36,028 nt of DNA from positions 19,026-55,053 of the forward strand of contig JAHDDV010000002.1 of the NCBI GenBank assembly GCA_020629205.1, in the 5' to 3' direction. Under the pieces are notes generated by a model. The model saw only the letters and a program-made list of their open reading frames with translations, had not been told where the DNA came from and searched no databases. The position numbers were made by a program, and so were the translations under genes. Source of the DNA: Chitinophagales bacterium (GTDB lineage Bacteria > Bacteroidota > Bacteroidia > Chitinophagales > UBA2359). Positions 9,160 to 18,461 of the stretch are shown here, one piece after another (the stretch's first letter is position 1; each line of letters begins with the position of its first letter).

Positions 9160-11015
9160 TATTTGTATTTCATCACTTTCTGAGTTTTGGAAAACTCATC
9201 TGTACGTACGCTTACAATGTACACTCCAGTCGGTAAATCCGACCATTCATTGATTATCAAAAAGTTATTGCTATCATTCTCATAGCTGCGGATCAGCTGT
9301 CCGGAGGTGTTAAAAAGATCCAATTCTACATTCTCTGTAGACTCCGGCAAAAAGAGTAACATATCTTCTAGTCTTGTAAAGAATTCCTGACTTCCTCGCA
9401 GTTCGATCTCTTCCGAATATCCATCCAGAACACAACTATCTGTCAACTCCCCAGTCATCATACCTCTCGTGCTAAATACGCTAAAAAGCAAGGGACAATT
9501 AGCTCCGTTGTTACAAATCAAATCTGCTTGCATTGCGTGATAAGCTACATCTGAATACTCCATACCATCAAAGTAATTTGCCAGTGAAGCCACCACCAAC
9601 TTATCAGTTTCCTCCCTGCCGATGTTATCCCAAATGTCCATGAAAGCGGAAGAAACCAACTCTCCATCAAGCCACTTATCTCCTACCAAATCACCCGGAT
9701 AAGCCTTGGCAGTATTTGCCTTTCTACCGGCAAAAAAACTATTATGTCCATCCCAGGAAAACACAAAAGCCCATCTAAATTCACTAATGGAACGGGAGTA
9801 TGAAGCAGCGAAATAGTCACCAATACCTTCATCTATCGATTGCCGATTTCCGCCACTGTTGTTGTTTCGATTGCTATAGTAGCTGATGGCATGACCCAGT
9901 TCGTGAATCAAAACATCTGCATCTTCAGCATCATCCACATTACCTTCTCCAAAAATCAAGCTTAGATTAGGCCAAATGCCCCTAAAAAAAGAGTTATCGT
10001 CCCCATTTGCCCCATGAGTATCCACCTGAATTTGTTGCGAAAACAGATCATCAGCCCCACATCCTAAGCCCTGCACATAATCGATATACGTAGTCAGATG
10101 ATAATAGGCATTTACATCTTCAAAGCCTTGCTCACTTCGGGTAAAACTGAATGAAGGAGTGTTTGAGGTCACTGGTGCAACAGAAGGGGAATCGAATTCC
10201 GCAATCTTAATGTAATCATTCTCCAGCAAGAATTGATTGTTTTCATACTTGCATCTGATGGTCTTCAGTACTCTCTCGTCATTGAGCTCCGGGATATCTT
10301 CATCATTTGAATCCAAATACGGCGCTCCGTAGGTACGCATAGCAGAGGTCAGTGGATCGGGGTCAAAAACCATCATGCTAACCAAAGAGTCCTGAGGAAT
10401 TGGAGGGCAATACCTACGTATGTCTCTTTTGTAAAGCACCTCTCCACTGCGACCGAGAATGTAAAGATCATCCGCATTGGGTAGTGAAATCTCCAATTTG
10501 ATTCCCGAATGCGCCACACCATGGTCAATATAAACCACTTGCTCTGCAGCTGAAAGCAAGGTTCCTCCACGTTGAGCAGCAAAACTGTCTGCAAGCTGCG
10601 AGACCTGTTCCGAAGTCAAGCCTTCCGTTTCATCCTTAACCGCAGGTAAAGAATACGTAAGGTCCAGCACATCAATGATGCTACCGTATTTATCGATGTT
10701 AATTTTGACCTTGCCCATGTAAATCGGCAAACCGTTTAAGGTCTGTCGATACACCCAATGACTACCCATGCTGCTTGTCTGATGGAAGTCATAAATGATA
10801 GCCCCTGAGGATCCGTATTTACTTGAAAGCTTGTTGTCCAGGTATTGCAGCACTGTTGTCTGGTCAATCTTCTCACCAAGATATACTCTTTCACGATCCC
10901 GCTCCACCACACGAAGATCCACCTCATACTCCGAAGGGGCGTGATTATGTTGGGCATTGATCTGCTGTGGAAAAACAAATGCAGCTATAAAAAGCAAGAA
11001 TATGGAATATTTCAT
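9159..11015 (-). CDS. Secreted M4/M36-like zinc metallopeptidase with T9SS type A sorting domain
   Basis: Signal peptide, FTP-like propeptide region, HELGHAISYYSNRN, downstream DEGIGDYFA, C-terminal LFNTSGQLIRSYENDSNNFLIINEWSDLPTGVYIVSVRTDEFSKTQKVMKYK. Confidence 0.85.
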   Translation of the reverse strand: MKYSIFLLFIAAFVFPQQINAQHNHAPSEYEVDLRVVERDRERVYLGEKIDQTTVLQYLDNKLSSKYGSSGAIIYDFHQTSSMGSHWVYRQTLNGLPIYMGKVKINIDKYGSIIDVLDLTYSLPAVKDETEGLTSEQVSQLADSFAAQRGGTLLSAAEQVVYIDHGVAHSGIKLEISLPNADDLYILGRSGEVLYKRDIRRYCPPIPQDSLVSMMVFDPDPLTSAMRTYGAPYLDSNDEDIPELNDERVLKTIRCKYENNQFLLENDYIKIAEFDSPSVAPVTSNTPSFSFTRSEQGFEDVNAYYHLTTYIDYVQGLGCGADDLFSQQIQVDTHGANGDDNSFFRGIWPNLSLIFGEGNVDDAEDADVLIHELGHAISYYSNRNNNSGGNRQSIDEGIGDYFAASYSRSISEFRWAFVFSWDGHNSFFAGRKANTAKAYPGDLVGDKWLDGELVSSAFMDIWDNIGREETDKLVVASLANYFDGMEYSDVAYHAMQADLICNNGANCPLLFSVFSTRGMMTGELTDSCVLDGYSEEIELRGSQEFFTRLEDMLLFLPESTENVELDLFNTSGQLIRSYENDSNNFLIINEWSDLPTGVYIVSVRTDEFSKTQKVMKYK

Positions 11016-11056
11016 TTCACTGTATTTGGGGAAATTGACAATAAGGGTTTTGGTAC

Positions 11057-11665
11057 CTACACATCATGTAAGAATTCGTATTCAAGCTTGTAGGCCTGAT
11101 CGAGAGCAGCTTCCAACTGCGAAGCCTCACTCTGCCTAATCGAGACATATAATTTACAACAATTATCATAATCCTGCCTAAGGACTTTTGCTTTGGAAGA
11201 TTTCACATGCCGCATAGCCTGATTCATCAACTCATAATCAAACGATAAAACATAGTGACTCTGGACTATATGCTCCACCTTCTCGGCATTGTCGAGAAGC
11301 TCGCGAGTACATTCCTTGTAGGCCTCAATCAATCCTGCCACGCCGAGCTTGGTACCACCATAATACCGAACAACAATGACCATCGTGTTTGTAAGATCTT
11401 TGGAATCAATCTGGCCCAAGATAGGCTTTCCTGCTGTACCAGAAGGCTCACCATCATCATTTGCTCGATATTGCTTACCGTCCCCGCCCATTCGCCAGGC
11501 ATAGCAGTGATGAGTGGCTTTAGGATGAATCTCCACGATACTCCCAAGAAAGCTTTTTACCTCCTCATCAGAACTAACGGAAGCACCGTAACCAAGGAAC
11601 TTGCTCCCCTTAGCTCTAAACTCTGATATTTCAGCCTTTCCGATGGTAAAGTAACTATCTGACAT
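11057..11665 (-). CDS. YigZ/IMPACT family protein
   Basis: EFRAKGSKFLGYGASVSS...HPKATHHCYAWRMG...ANDDGEPSGTAGKPILGQI...VVRYYGGTKLGVAGLIEAYKE. Confidence 0.93.
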   Translation of the reverse strand: MSDSYFTIGKAEISEFRAKGSKFLGYGASVSSDEEVKSFLGSIVEIHPKATHHCYAWRMGGDGKQYRANDDGEPSGTAGKPILGQIDSKDLTNTMVIVVRYYGGTKLGVAGLIEAYKECTRELLDNAEKVEHIVQSHYVLSFDYELMNQAMRHVKSSKAKVLRQDYDNCCKLYVSIRQSEASQLEAALDQAYKLEYEFLHDV

Positions 11666-12037
11666 CCTTGATTTTAACGATTAGACGTGTTGAAAAGTAT
11701 AGCAAAAATCGCGTCAAAAATAAATATTACCTACTCAATAACGAGTCGATCTTCACACGATTGATGCGGAACACTTTAAGTACCGACTTTTAGCACTCAA
11801 AATCGGCCTTTGTCTGCAACATCTCAAATTATGTTGAGTAAACTTTTCCTTTGTCTCAATCTCAACATTTTCAAGCGCTTATTGATCACTCTAATCCCTT
11901 AATATTGCGTATATTGTCTCTAATTTAATATGCCAATAATGTATTGAATCCAGTGGAGAACAGTTGGCTTCGAAGCCCAGATAGGCTATTGAATCTTGCC
12001 ACTCTAATGCACACTGAAAACCTAAAGCTATTCAACT

Positions 12038-15000
12038 ATGAGTAAATTAAGCCAAAACTTGTTTTTTGCTCTTCTTCTTGGTCTTTTCTCTCTAACAAAC
12101 GTCTCCCACAGCTTACTTGCTGGTAACTGTGATGACTATCTGGACAATGAAAGCGTATCCAACCCCTCCGAAGGAGCCGCGGTGCTGATAAAGCTTTCCA
12201 GCCCTGTAAACCTCTTGTTCGATGCAGCAGAAGAGACCGGTCACTTAAGACAATCACTGCATGTCTTGATCAACGATTTTGCCATTCAGAGTATCCAACC
12301 AGCTTTCTCACATCCAGCAATGAATGCCTATCTAAAAGTAAAATGCCTATCACCCGTGGATGTCGCTATGCTGGAGCAAGGCATCGAAGCACTTCCCTAC
12401 ATTGCATGGGCCAGACCTATCCCGACCGTGGAAGCAGCATTCGCCACTGACTTTTCAAACAGCATTTGCCTGGGACAAACGGTCCGATTCTACAATCAAA
12501 GCATCGCCGAAGATGCAAGTCTACTTTGGTCTTTTGAAGGTGCCAATATCTCTCAAACGAGCGAGCAAAATCCAGAAGTGATGTTTCTTCAATCTGGCAG
12601 TTATTCGGTCAGCTTGACTGTAGAAAGTCCCGAAGGTACGGATGTCTTGACACAACAAATTGTGGTAGACCTACCTTCGGCAAAATTGACTGGCGGGGGA
12701 GAGTACTACGCCAGTGTAAAGCAAAATCTCAAAGTTGAATTCTCCGGAATGCCTCCATTTGATCTGGTGTACAGCGACGGGACCACAGAGACCCTTATAG
12801 AAGGAATTGAGAATCCATTATACTACCTTCCGATCTCACCTGTCGATGGCAGCGAATACAAGCTAGTGTCGATGAAAGACAAATTTTGCAATGGTAACAT
12901 TAGCGGAACGGCCAATTTTGAACTAAGAGGTGGAGACCCCAATGATCCAGAATATCTGGTTCAAGAAGTATTGGTTGCCGGCGGATGTATAGAGGTGGAA
13001 AATGTCGAATATACGGGCGATCCAAGTGCTCTGGGCTATTATGAGCAAAGCGCTACACTCGACATCGGATTTGCAGAAGGAGTATTCATGGCCACAGGTG
13101 ATGTATCAACCTTCGACGGACCAAATGATGATGGAGGAGCTGGGACCTTGTTTATGACACCTGGAGATGAGGATCTGGAACAGGTTTTGGGAGGCCTTGG
13201 CATCGGTCAAACAAATGATGCCGCAATTTTGGAATTCGATTTCAAGCCTTCTAGTGATGCCATCAGCTTCGAATACATCTTCGCTTCTGAAGAGTATCCA
13301 GAATATGTTTGTAGCAACTTCAACGATGTCTTTGCTTTCTTTATCAGTGGTCCGGGCATAGATGGCCCTTATTCTGATGATGCAGAAAACATTGCTCTGA
13401 TTCCGAGCACAGATATTGCCGTAGCTATCAATTCTGTAAACCCTGGCGTTGTCGGACTCAACGGTTTACCCGGCGGATGTACAAGTCTGGATTACTCAGA
13501 ATATTATGTTGACAATACAGGTGGACTCTTAACTGAGTTTGATGGCTACACCACAATCCTAACCGCTGAACTAGATGGGCTTACTGCCTGTGAAACTTAT
13601 CATATCAAGTTGGCGATAGCCGACGTGTTTGATAGCGCCTTCGACTCAGGCGTATTCCTGAAAGCCAACAGCTTTGGAGCGGATGTGCCTTTCCTGGTTG
13701 AGGCCATCGGTGTCAACAATGACCCAGTTCTTGCGGAAGGTTGCAATGAAGGAGCTTTCGTTTTCACCAGAGGTGATACCGAAAATCTAGACGAAGAAAT
13801 CGAGGTCATCTTTACCATTGCCGGTTCTGCAAGCAATGGAGAGGACTACGAAGAAATCACCGAGACCCTCGTCATTGAAGCCGGAGAAGAAACGGCCACT
13901 ATTCCAATTGTCACCATCGCCGATGGTGTAGCTGAAGGAGATGAAACCATCGATATTGTGATCGAAAATGCAGAGTGCAACTGTGAATCTACATTCCTAA
14001 CCGCCACCCTTACCATTACAGAAACAGCCACAGATGTAGAAGCTGGCCCCGATTTGACCATCTGCCCAGGCGGAGAAGCACAATTGGATGCCACGGTTCC
14101 AGACGATGTTGATTTTACCTGGTCTTCTCCAGAAACATTAGACGATCCAATGAGTACCATTCCTATCGCTACTCCAACAGAAACAACCGAATACGTCCTG
14201 ACAGTTGTTGATGCAGATGGCTGCTTTGGCTCGGATACAGTGACTGTTTTTGTTGCAGGAGCGATTGATCTGCCAACGCTGGAGGATATCAGCATATGTA
14301 CAGAAGCTAGTGAAGTAACGGTAGAAATCACCGGAGTACCGGAAAATGATGATTGGACCTACAGCTGGGATCCCGAAGATGGACTGGACGATCCAAATGC
14401 AGCTAATCCAACAGCAACAGTAAGCGGACCTGCTGAATATACTTTGACCGTGGAAGACGCAGATGGATGCAGTGGCAGCACTTCAGTTGCTATGGTGGCT
14501 ACACAAATCGCGGTCGAAATCGAGTACGATGAGGATGTAGTACTTTGTACAGGCGATGAACTTACATTGGAAGCTGTTTCCGTTGCAGGCGCATCCTTCC
14601 AATGGCAAGATGATTCTTCTGAAGCCACATTTACAGTGACAGAATCCGGCACCTATACCGTAGTCGCTACTGCCGGAGAATGCGAAGCAAGTACCTCCGT
14701 GGATATCGAGGTGATTCCTGCCCCAGTGGTTGATCTAGGTCCTGACCAATTCCTTTGCGGAGGCGAGCAAATTATTCTGGATGCCACAGTCGATGGTGAT
14801 GCAAGCTATCTTTGGATGGATGGTACTACAGAAGCTACACACCCCGTAGATGGCGCTGGAGAATACAGCGTTGAAGTAACTGTGGGCGGGGCTTGTACTG
14901 CAAGTGACTCCGTCTCGTTTTCAGGTGAATTGCTACCGGCTCTAAATGAAGATTACTTCCTAATCTGTGAGCAGGAGGAAATTGAAAGTATACTGGTTAG

Positions 15001-15703
15001 CGTTGGCAATCCTGATCTGCCTGATCCGGATATCACCTACAGCTGGTCTACTGGAAGTACCGAACAATCCATTCTAATAGGCCCTGAAGACGTAGGATGG
15101 CTATGGGTGGATATCACCGGCGAAGCCTGTAGTTACAGAGACTCTCTAGAGCTTCTGACCTATCCTTGTGTGATCTTGGATGTAGAGCTCTTGAGCTTTA
15201 GGGGAGAGACAAAAGGGCAAGACAATTTGCTCAGCTGGTCGACTGCATCAGAAGTAAATGCTGATTACTTCGAGTTGCATAGATCATTGGATGGCAATGT
15301 ATTCCAAACGATCGAACGTATCGAAACGACAGGCAATAGCAGTCAATACAGTCATTTGGATCTACAGGCTCCAGCTATGGCATACTATAGATTGCAAATG
15401 GTCGATCTCGATGCCAGCGCAAAATATTCGGAGCTAATCTCTATCTCCAGAAATGAGCAAGACGCTAGTCTTCAAATAACCCCAATCCCTGCCAGGGATC
15501 AATTGACCATGAGCTACAATTTTGCTGATCAGGATCAAGTACAATTTACGCTGCTAGACCTCAATGGTAGAGTTTTGATGCAGCATGAATTAGCGGCCTC
15601 TGGCACAAGCAATATTGCACTAGATGGTATCGCCAGTGGATTGTACCTCGTTCAATTGACTTCAGGTAATGAAGTACTTACCAGTCGAGTGATCGTACAA
15701 TAA
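12038..15703 (+). CDS. Large secreted choice-of-anchor L-type protein with PKD/Calx-beta-like repeats and T9SS type A sorting domain
   Basis: 1221 aa; signal peptide; PKD-like LWSFEGANISQTSEQNPEVMFLQSGSYSVSLTV; AILEFDFKPSSDAISFEYIFASEEYPEYVCSNFNDVFAFFISGPG; several CxGDxLTLEA/VDLGPDQFLCGG-type repeats; C-terminal LDLNGRVLMQHELAASGTSNIALDGIASGLYLVQLTSGNEVLTSRVIVQ. Confidence 0.85.
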   Translation: MSKLSQNLFFALLLGLFSLTNVSHSLLAGNCDDYLDNESVSNPSEGAAVLIKLSSPVNLLFDAAEETGHLRQSLHVLINDFAIQSIQPAFSHPAMNAYLKVKCLSPVDVAMLEQGIEALPYIAWARPIPTVEAAFATDFSNSICLGQTVRFYNQSIAEDASLLWSFEGANISQTSEQNPEVMFLQSGSYSVSLTVESPEGTDVLTQQIVVDLPSAKLTGGGEYYASVKQNLKVEFSGMPPFDLVYSDGTTETLIEGIENPLYYLPISPVDGSEYKLVSMKDKFCNGNISGTANFELRGGDPNDPEYLVQEVLVAGGCIEVENVEYTGDPSALGYYEQSATLDIGFAEGVFMATGDVSTFDGPNDDGGAGTLFMTPGDEDLEQVLGGLGIGQTNDAAILEFDFKPSSDAISFEYIFASEEYPEYVCSNFNDVFAFFISGPGIDGPYSDDAENIALIPSTDIAVAINSVNPGVVGLNGLPGGCTSLDYSEYYVDNTGGLLTEFDGYTTILTAELDGLTACETYHIKLAIADVFDSAFDSGVFLKANSFGADVPFLVEAIGVNNDPVLAEGCNEGAFVFTRGDTENLDEEIEVIFTIAGSASNGEDYEEITETLVIEAGEETATIPIVTIADGVAEGDETIDIVIENAECNCESTFLTATLTITETATDVEAGPDLTICPGGEAQLDATVPDDVDFTWSSPETLDDPMSTIPIATPTETTEYVLTVVDADGCFGSDTVTVFVAGAIDLPTLEDISICTEASEVTVEITGVPENDDWTYSWDPEDGLDDPNAANPTATVSGPAEYTLTVEDADGCSGSTSVAMVATQIAVEIEYDEDVVLCTGDELTLEAVSVAGASFQWQDDSSEATFTVTESGTYTVVATAGECEASTSVDIEVIPAPVVDLGPDQFLCGGEQIILDATVDGDASYLWMDGTTEATHPVDGAGEYSVEVTVGGACTASDSVSFSGELLPALNEDYFLICEQEEIESILVSVGNPDLPDPDITYSWSTGSTEQSILIGPEDVGWLWVDITGEACSYRDSLELLTYPCVILDVELLSFRGETKGQDNLLSWSTASEVNADYFELHRSLDGNVFQTIERIETTGNSSQYSHLDLQAPAMAYYRLQMVDLDASAKYSELISISRNEQDASLQITPIPARDQLTMSYNFADQDQVQFTLLDLNGRVLMQHELAASGTSNIALDGIASGLYLVQLTSGNEVLTSRVIVQ

Positions 15704-15740
15704 GATTCTTGAATCCGATCTTCGGATTAAAAATTCAAAT

Positions 15741-15777
15741 GAGCCCCTACGTCGAATGGATGTGGGGGCTTTTTTTG
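15741..15777 (+). terminator. Terminator downstream of the 1221-aa protein gene
   Basis: AGCCCCTAC...GTGGGGGCT followed by TTTTTTT. Confidence 0.75.
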
Positions 15778-15824
15778 GTGCATGGTACTTGGTGGATGCT
15801 GGATAAATGTTCAAGGGGCAAAGA

Positions 15825-15845
15825 GCAAGGTGCAAGGTGCAAGGT
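15825..15845. repeat. Three tandem GCAAGGT heptamers
   Basis: GCAAGGTGCAAGGTGCAAGGT read directly. Confidence 0.85.
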
Positions 15846-15978
15846 GTAAAAATGTAGAGGGGGACTGCGTGCGTCTGGGTTCGACTGGATCGAGAATTTT
15901 GTCAGAATTGAGTTGATTTTTTTTACGGCCTATTCTTTTTTTTGGAGCACAGCAGTTTTCGGCCGTGGCAACTGTTTA

Positions 15979-16112
15979 CTGGCTATCCATTGCAATGCTG
16001 GCACTCTCCAGCGGCTTCGCTGCTGCACTGCATCCGTCTCTCCTATCGTCGAGCCAGCTGCAGTACAGCGACTCAGGCGCTGTATAGCACCAGCATTTCC
16101 ATTTCTATCCAG
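15979..16112 (-). repeat. Long imperfect palindrome, element A, with conserved 20-nt apex
   Basis: Dyad 16045.5. CTGG/CCAG (15979-15982, 16109-16112), AATGCTGG/CCAGCATT (15994-16001, 16090-16097), CAGCG/CGCTG (16009-16013, 16078-16082) and GCTGCACTGCA/TGCAGTACAGC (16022-16032, 16059-16069) all share this centre. 39 of 57 arm positions pair. Apex GTCTCTCCTATCGTCGAGCC at 16036-16055. Confidence 0.9.
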
Positions 16113-16238
16113 GCTATTTGGCCACAGCATTGCTCGCGCTGGCAGAGCTTCTTCAGCCAGACTGAGTATAAACATGTACTTAGTCCAATTGGGAAGATTT
16201 TTTTTTGCTGGAGCGGGCCAAAGCCAGTGAAAATTAGC

Positions 16239-16372
16239 CCCGGGTGAAGCGGTATGAGGTGCTCATATAGCGTCAGTGAATGCCGCTGCGGGGTGGCTCG
16301 GAACGCAGTGGAGAGACGCACTGCAGTGTGCATGAACAGCTAGATGAGTGCCGAGTGAGAGCGGAACACGGG
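16239..16372 (+). repeat. Long imperfect palindrome, element B (opposite orientation to A)
   Basis: CCCG/CGGG (16239-16242, 16369-16372), CTCAT/ATGAG (16262-16266, 16344-16348), TAGC/GCTA (16268-16271, 16339-16342), ATGC/GCAT (16280-16283, 16330-16333), centres 16305-16306.5. Apex GGCTCG-gaacgcagt-GGAGAGAC (16295-16317). Confidence 0.75.
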
Positions 16373-16404
16373 ACGAAAGAAACGCGTACTAAAACTGTTG
16401 GGCT

Positions 16405-16461
16405 CCAAAAAAAGAATCTGTTCAAAAGTCTATCACCAAAAACAAAATCTGTTCATAAGTC
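16405..16461. repeat. Pair of 26-bp direct repeats, period 31
   Basis: CCAAAAAAAGAATCTGTTCAAAAGTC (16405-16430) and CCAAAAACAAAATCTGTTCATAAGTC (16436-16461), 23/26 identical. Confidence 0.8.
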
Positions 16462-16522
16462 CAGCCCTATTCATAGGAGGGATGGCCCAGCAAGGACTCT
16501 GTTGCACCAGACAAGCTAAACA

Positions 16523-17392
16523 CTACGAAAAGCCGATCAACGCAATGGCCATCAATGCGCAAGCCAAACCAGTGAGGTTAAGAGCGGAAAGTCGTTCCTT
16601 GAAAATGAGCACGGAACCAATGGCTGCGAGGCTGACCACTCCGATATTCATGAGCGGAAAGACGACGGAACTTTGGAGACCGGAGGTTTCGAGAGCTAAG
16701 AACATTGCGTAGAGACTAAGGTAGTTGGGAAGACCGAGCAAGCAACCCCAAAGTAGATTTTTCCAATGTAAGATTCCGGGATCTTTACCGATGCGCAGCA
16801 GGAGATAAAGGCTTCCGAGCAGTGCTGAAAAGGCGAATACACAGGTGAGAAAGTGCTTGAAATCTTCGCCATCCAAATAGTAGACCTGAGCATAATTGAG
16901 CAACACTTCAATAGCGCCGCTTAGACAGAAAATCAAGAGCGGTAATTGAAAGAGCTCAGCAGTAGATTTGGTTTTGGCACCTCCTTTTTTCACCGAGACG
17001 AAGACAACAGATAGCAGAGCCAGCCCAATACCACAGACCTTGAGCCAGGACAGGCTGTCGCCATAAAGAAAAACTGCGGCGATGATCGTGATAATCATAC
17101 CGAGCTTGCTGGAAACACTGGCTACAGAAACACCGTTTCTTTGTGCGCTTAGTCCCACGAGCACGAAGGTGCAAATGAAGAGAAAACTGGTCGCGATTGC
17201 CAGGGGTAACCAGCTGGCCTGCAGGAAGTACTGGGCTGTAGGGATCTGTTCAGCAAGAAGCAATCCTTGTAGGGTGCAAATGAAATAATTGACCACCACT
17301 GCCGCTGTTGTGTGGATCCCGAAATTGGCAAATGCGCGAAAGGTGAGGATGATGAGTACGGACAATAGTACAGCCAATATTAGGTAGAGCAT
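16523..17392 (-). CDS. EamA/DMT-superfamily transporter
   Basis: 289 aa, about ten hydrophobic segments in two halves; C-terminal SSVVFPLMNIGVVSLAAIGSVLIFKERLSALNLTGLACALMAIALIGF is typical of EamA. Confidence 0.85.
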   Translation of the reverse strand: MLYLILAVLLSVLIILTFRAFANFGIHTTAAVVVNYFICTLQGLLLAEQIPTAQYFLQASWLPLAIATSFLFICTFVLVGLSAQRNGVSVASVSSKLGMIITIIAAVFLYGDSLSWLKVCGIGLALLSVVFVSVKKGGAKTKSTAELFQLPLLIFCLSGAIEVLLNYAQVYYLDGEDFKHFLTCVFAFSALLGSLYLLLRIGKDPGILHWKNLLWGCLLGLPNYLSLYAMFLALETSGLQSSVVFPLMNIGVVSLAAIGSVLIFKERLSALNLTGLACALMAIALIGFS

Positions 17393-17408
17393 AGGAAGTT
17401 TTTACCGG

Positions 17409-18461
17409 CTATGAATGGGTGCTTTGATTTTGAAACAGCTGCAGTCGATCCTTGCCGATTCGCTCTTCAGCACACAATTTTGCCCTCCGCAGCATCGGAG
17501 CAGCAATACCATTGCCAAAGGTCATTTCTCCGGTCAGTACTCTTGCCTCATCCCAAAGATTTGCTTCAATAAATGTATGCAATGTAGTCGCTCCTCCTTC
17601 CACGATCAAGGACTGAATTTTCATTTGATGCGTGTGCTGCATAAGCTGATGGAGGATATTTTCGGAAGGATCGATGGCTTGATAATGAAGATTTGGTTTG
17701 TCGACTGCCTTTCGTAGGCCGGAATAAAATATGGTCGTCGGAATGCTGCCATCGAGTAATTGAAGTCTGGTTTCGATACGCTGGTGCAGGTCGATCACAA
17801 AACGATGCGGGGGCTTGCCTTGCCAATGTCTAAGCCCCAGATGCGGATCATCGATATTGGCTGTGTTGACCCCTATGAGGATAGCATCTTCCTCGCTTCT
17901 CCATTTATGCACCAGCTGTTTGGCTCCAGGACCGGTGATCCACTTTTGACTTTCATTGGAAGGGGCAATGTAGTGGTCCGCTGTCTGCGCCCACTTAAGG
18001 ATGATATAAGGACGCTTCTTGAGATGCCATGTAAAGAAGCGCCGATTTAGGTATTGGGCTTCCTTGTGTAGGAATCCGAAATCTACCCGGACTTTGTTGT
18101 CTTTGAGTTTGATCAAGCTCGAACCCGCCACTTTTGGATGTGGATCGAGGTTGGCCACGATTACATGCGGGATGCGCTCTTTGAGCAGCAGATCTGCACA
18201 AGGTGGTGTATTGCCAAAGAAAGAGCAGGGTTCAAGACTTATGTACATGCGACTGGAGGGCAAACGTGCACGATCTGCCGCCGACACGGAATTGACCGCA
18301 TTGACTTCTGCATGATGGCTTCCATACTGTTTGTGGTATCCTTCACCGATGATGTCTTGCTCATGAACGATCACTGCCCCAACCATGGGATTTGGAGAGG
18401 CATTGCCTAGGCCTAATTTTGCGAGCTCCAGACATCGGAGCATGTAGTCATTGTGCTGCAT
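17409..18461 (-). CDS. ribD: Bifunctional diaminohydroxyphosphoribosylaminopyrimidine deaminase / 5-amino-6-(5-phosphoribosylamino)uracil reductase
   Basis: MLRCLELAKLGLGNASPNPMVGAVIV, GYHKQYGSHHAEVNAV, SLEPCSFFGNTPPCADLLL; reductase half KWAQTADHYIAPSNESQKWITG. Confidence 0.95.
   Translation of the reverse strand: MQHNDYMLRCLELAKLGLGNASPNPMVGAVIVHEQDIIGEGYHKQYGSHHAEVNAVNSVSAADRARLPSSRMYISLEPCSFFGNTPPCADLLLKERIPHVIVANLDPHPKVAGSSLIKLKDNKVRVDFGFLHKEAQYLNRRFFTWHLKKRPYIILKWAQTADHYIAPSNESQKWITGPGAKQLVHKWRSEEDAILIGVNTANIDDPHLGLRHWQGKPPHRFVIDLHQRIETRLQLLDGSIPTTIFYSGLRKAVDKPNLHYQAIDPSENILHQLMQHTHQMKIQSLIVEGGATTLHTFIEANLWDEARVLTGEMTFGNGIAAPMLRRAKLCAEERIGKDRLQLFQNQSTHS

Noticed and set aside
13846-14652. 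Antisense ORFs of 161 and 97 aa inside the 1221-aa protein gene
   Set aside because: Ser/Thr/Val-rich shadows of a low-complexity extracellular protein; the sense frame is clearly coding.
15979-16112. Ordinary rho-independent terminator
   Set aside because: Arms are far longer than a terminator stem, heavily mismatched, without an adjacent T run; the upstream gene already has a good terminator at 15741-15777.
15913-16333. Several small ORFs (79-105 aa) on both strands over elements A and B, and 27407-27661, sharing SPIVEP
   Set aside because: The shared peptide is only the translation of the conserved 20-nt apex; the ORFs overlap each other in many frames, cover palindromic DNA and have no family resemblance.
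15979-16372. Integron attC sites
   Set aside because: attC sites conserve the outer R boxes (GTTRRRY/RYYYAAC) and vary inside; here the apex is conserved and the ends lack those boxes, and no integron integrase is present.
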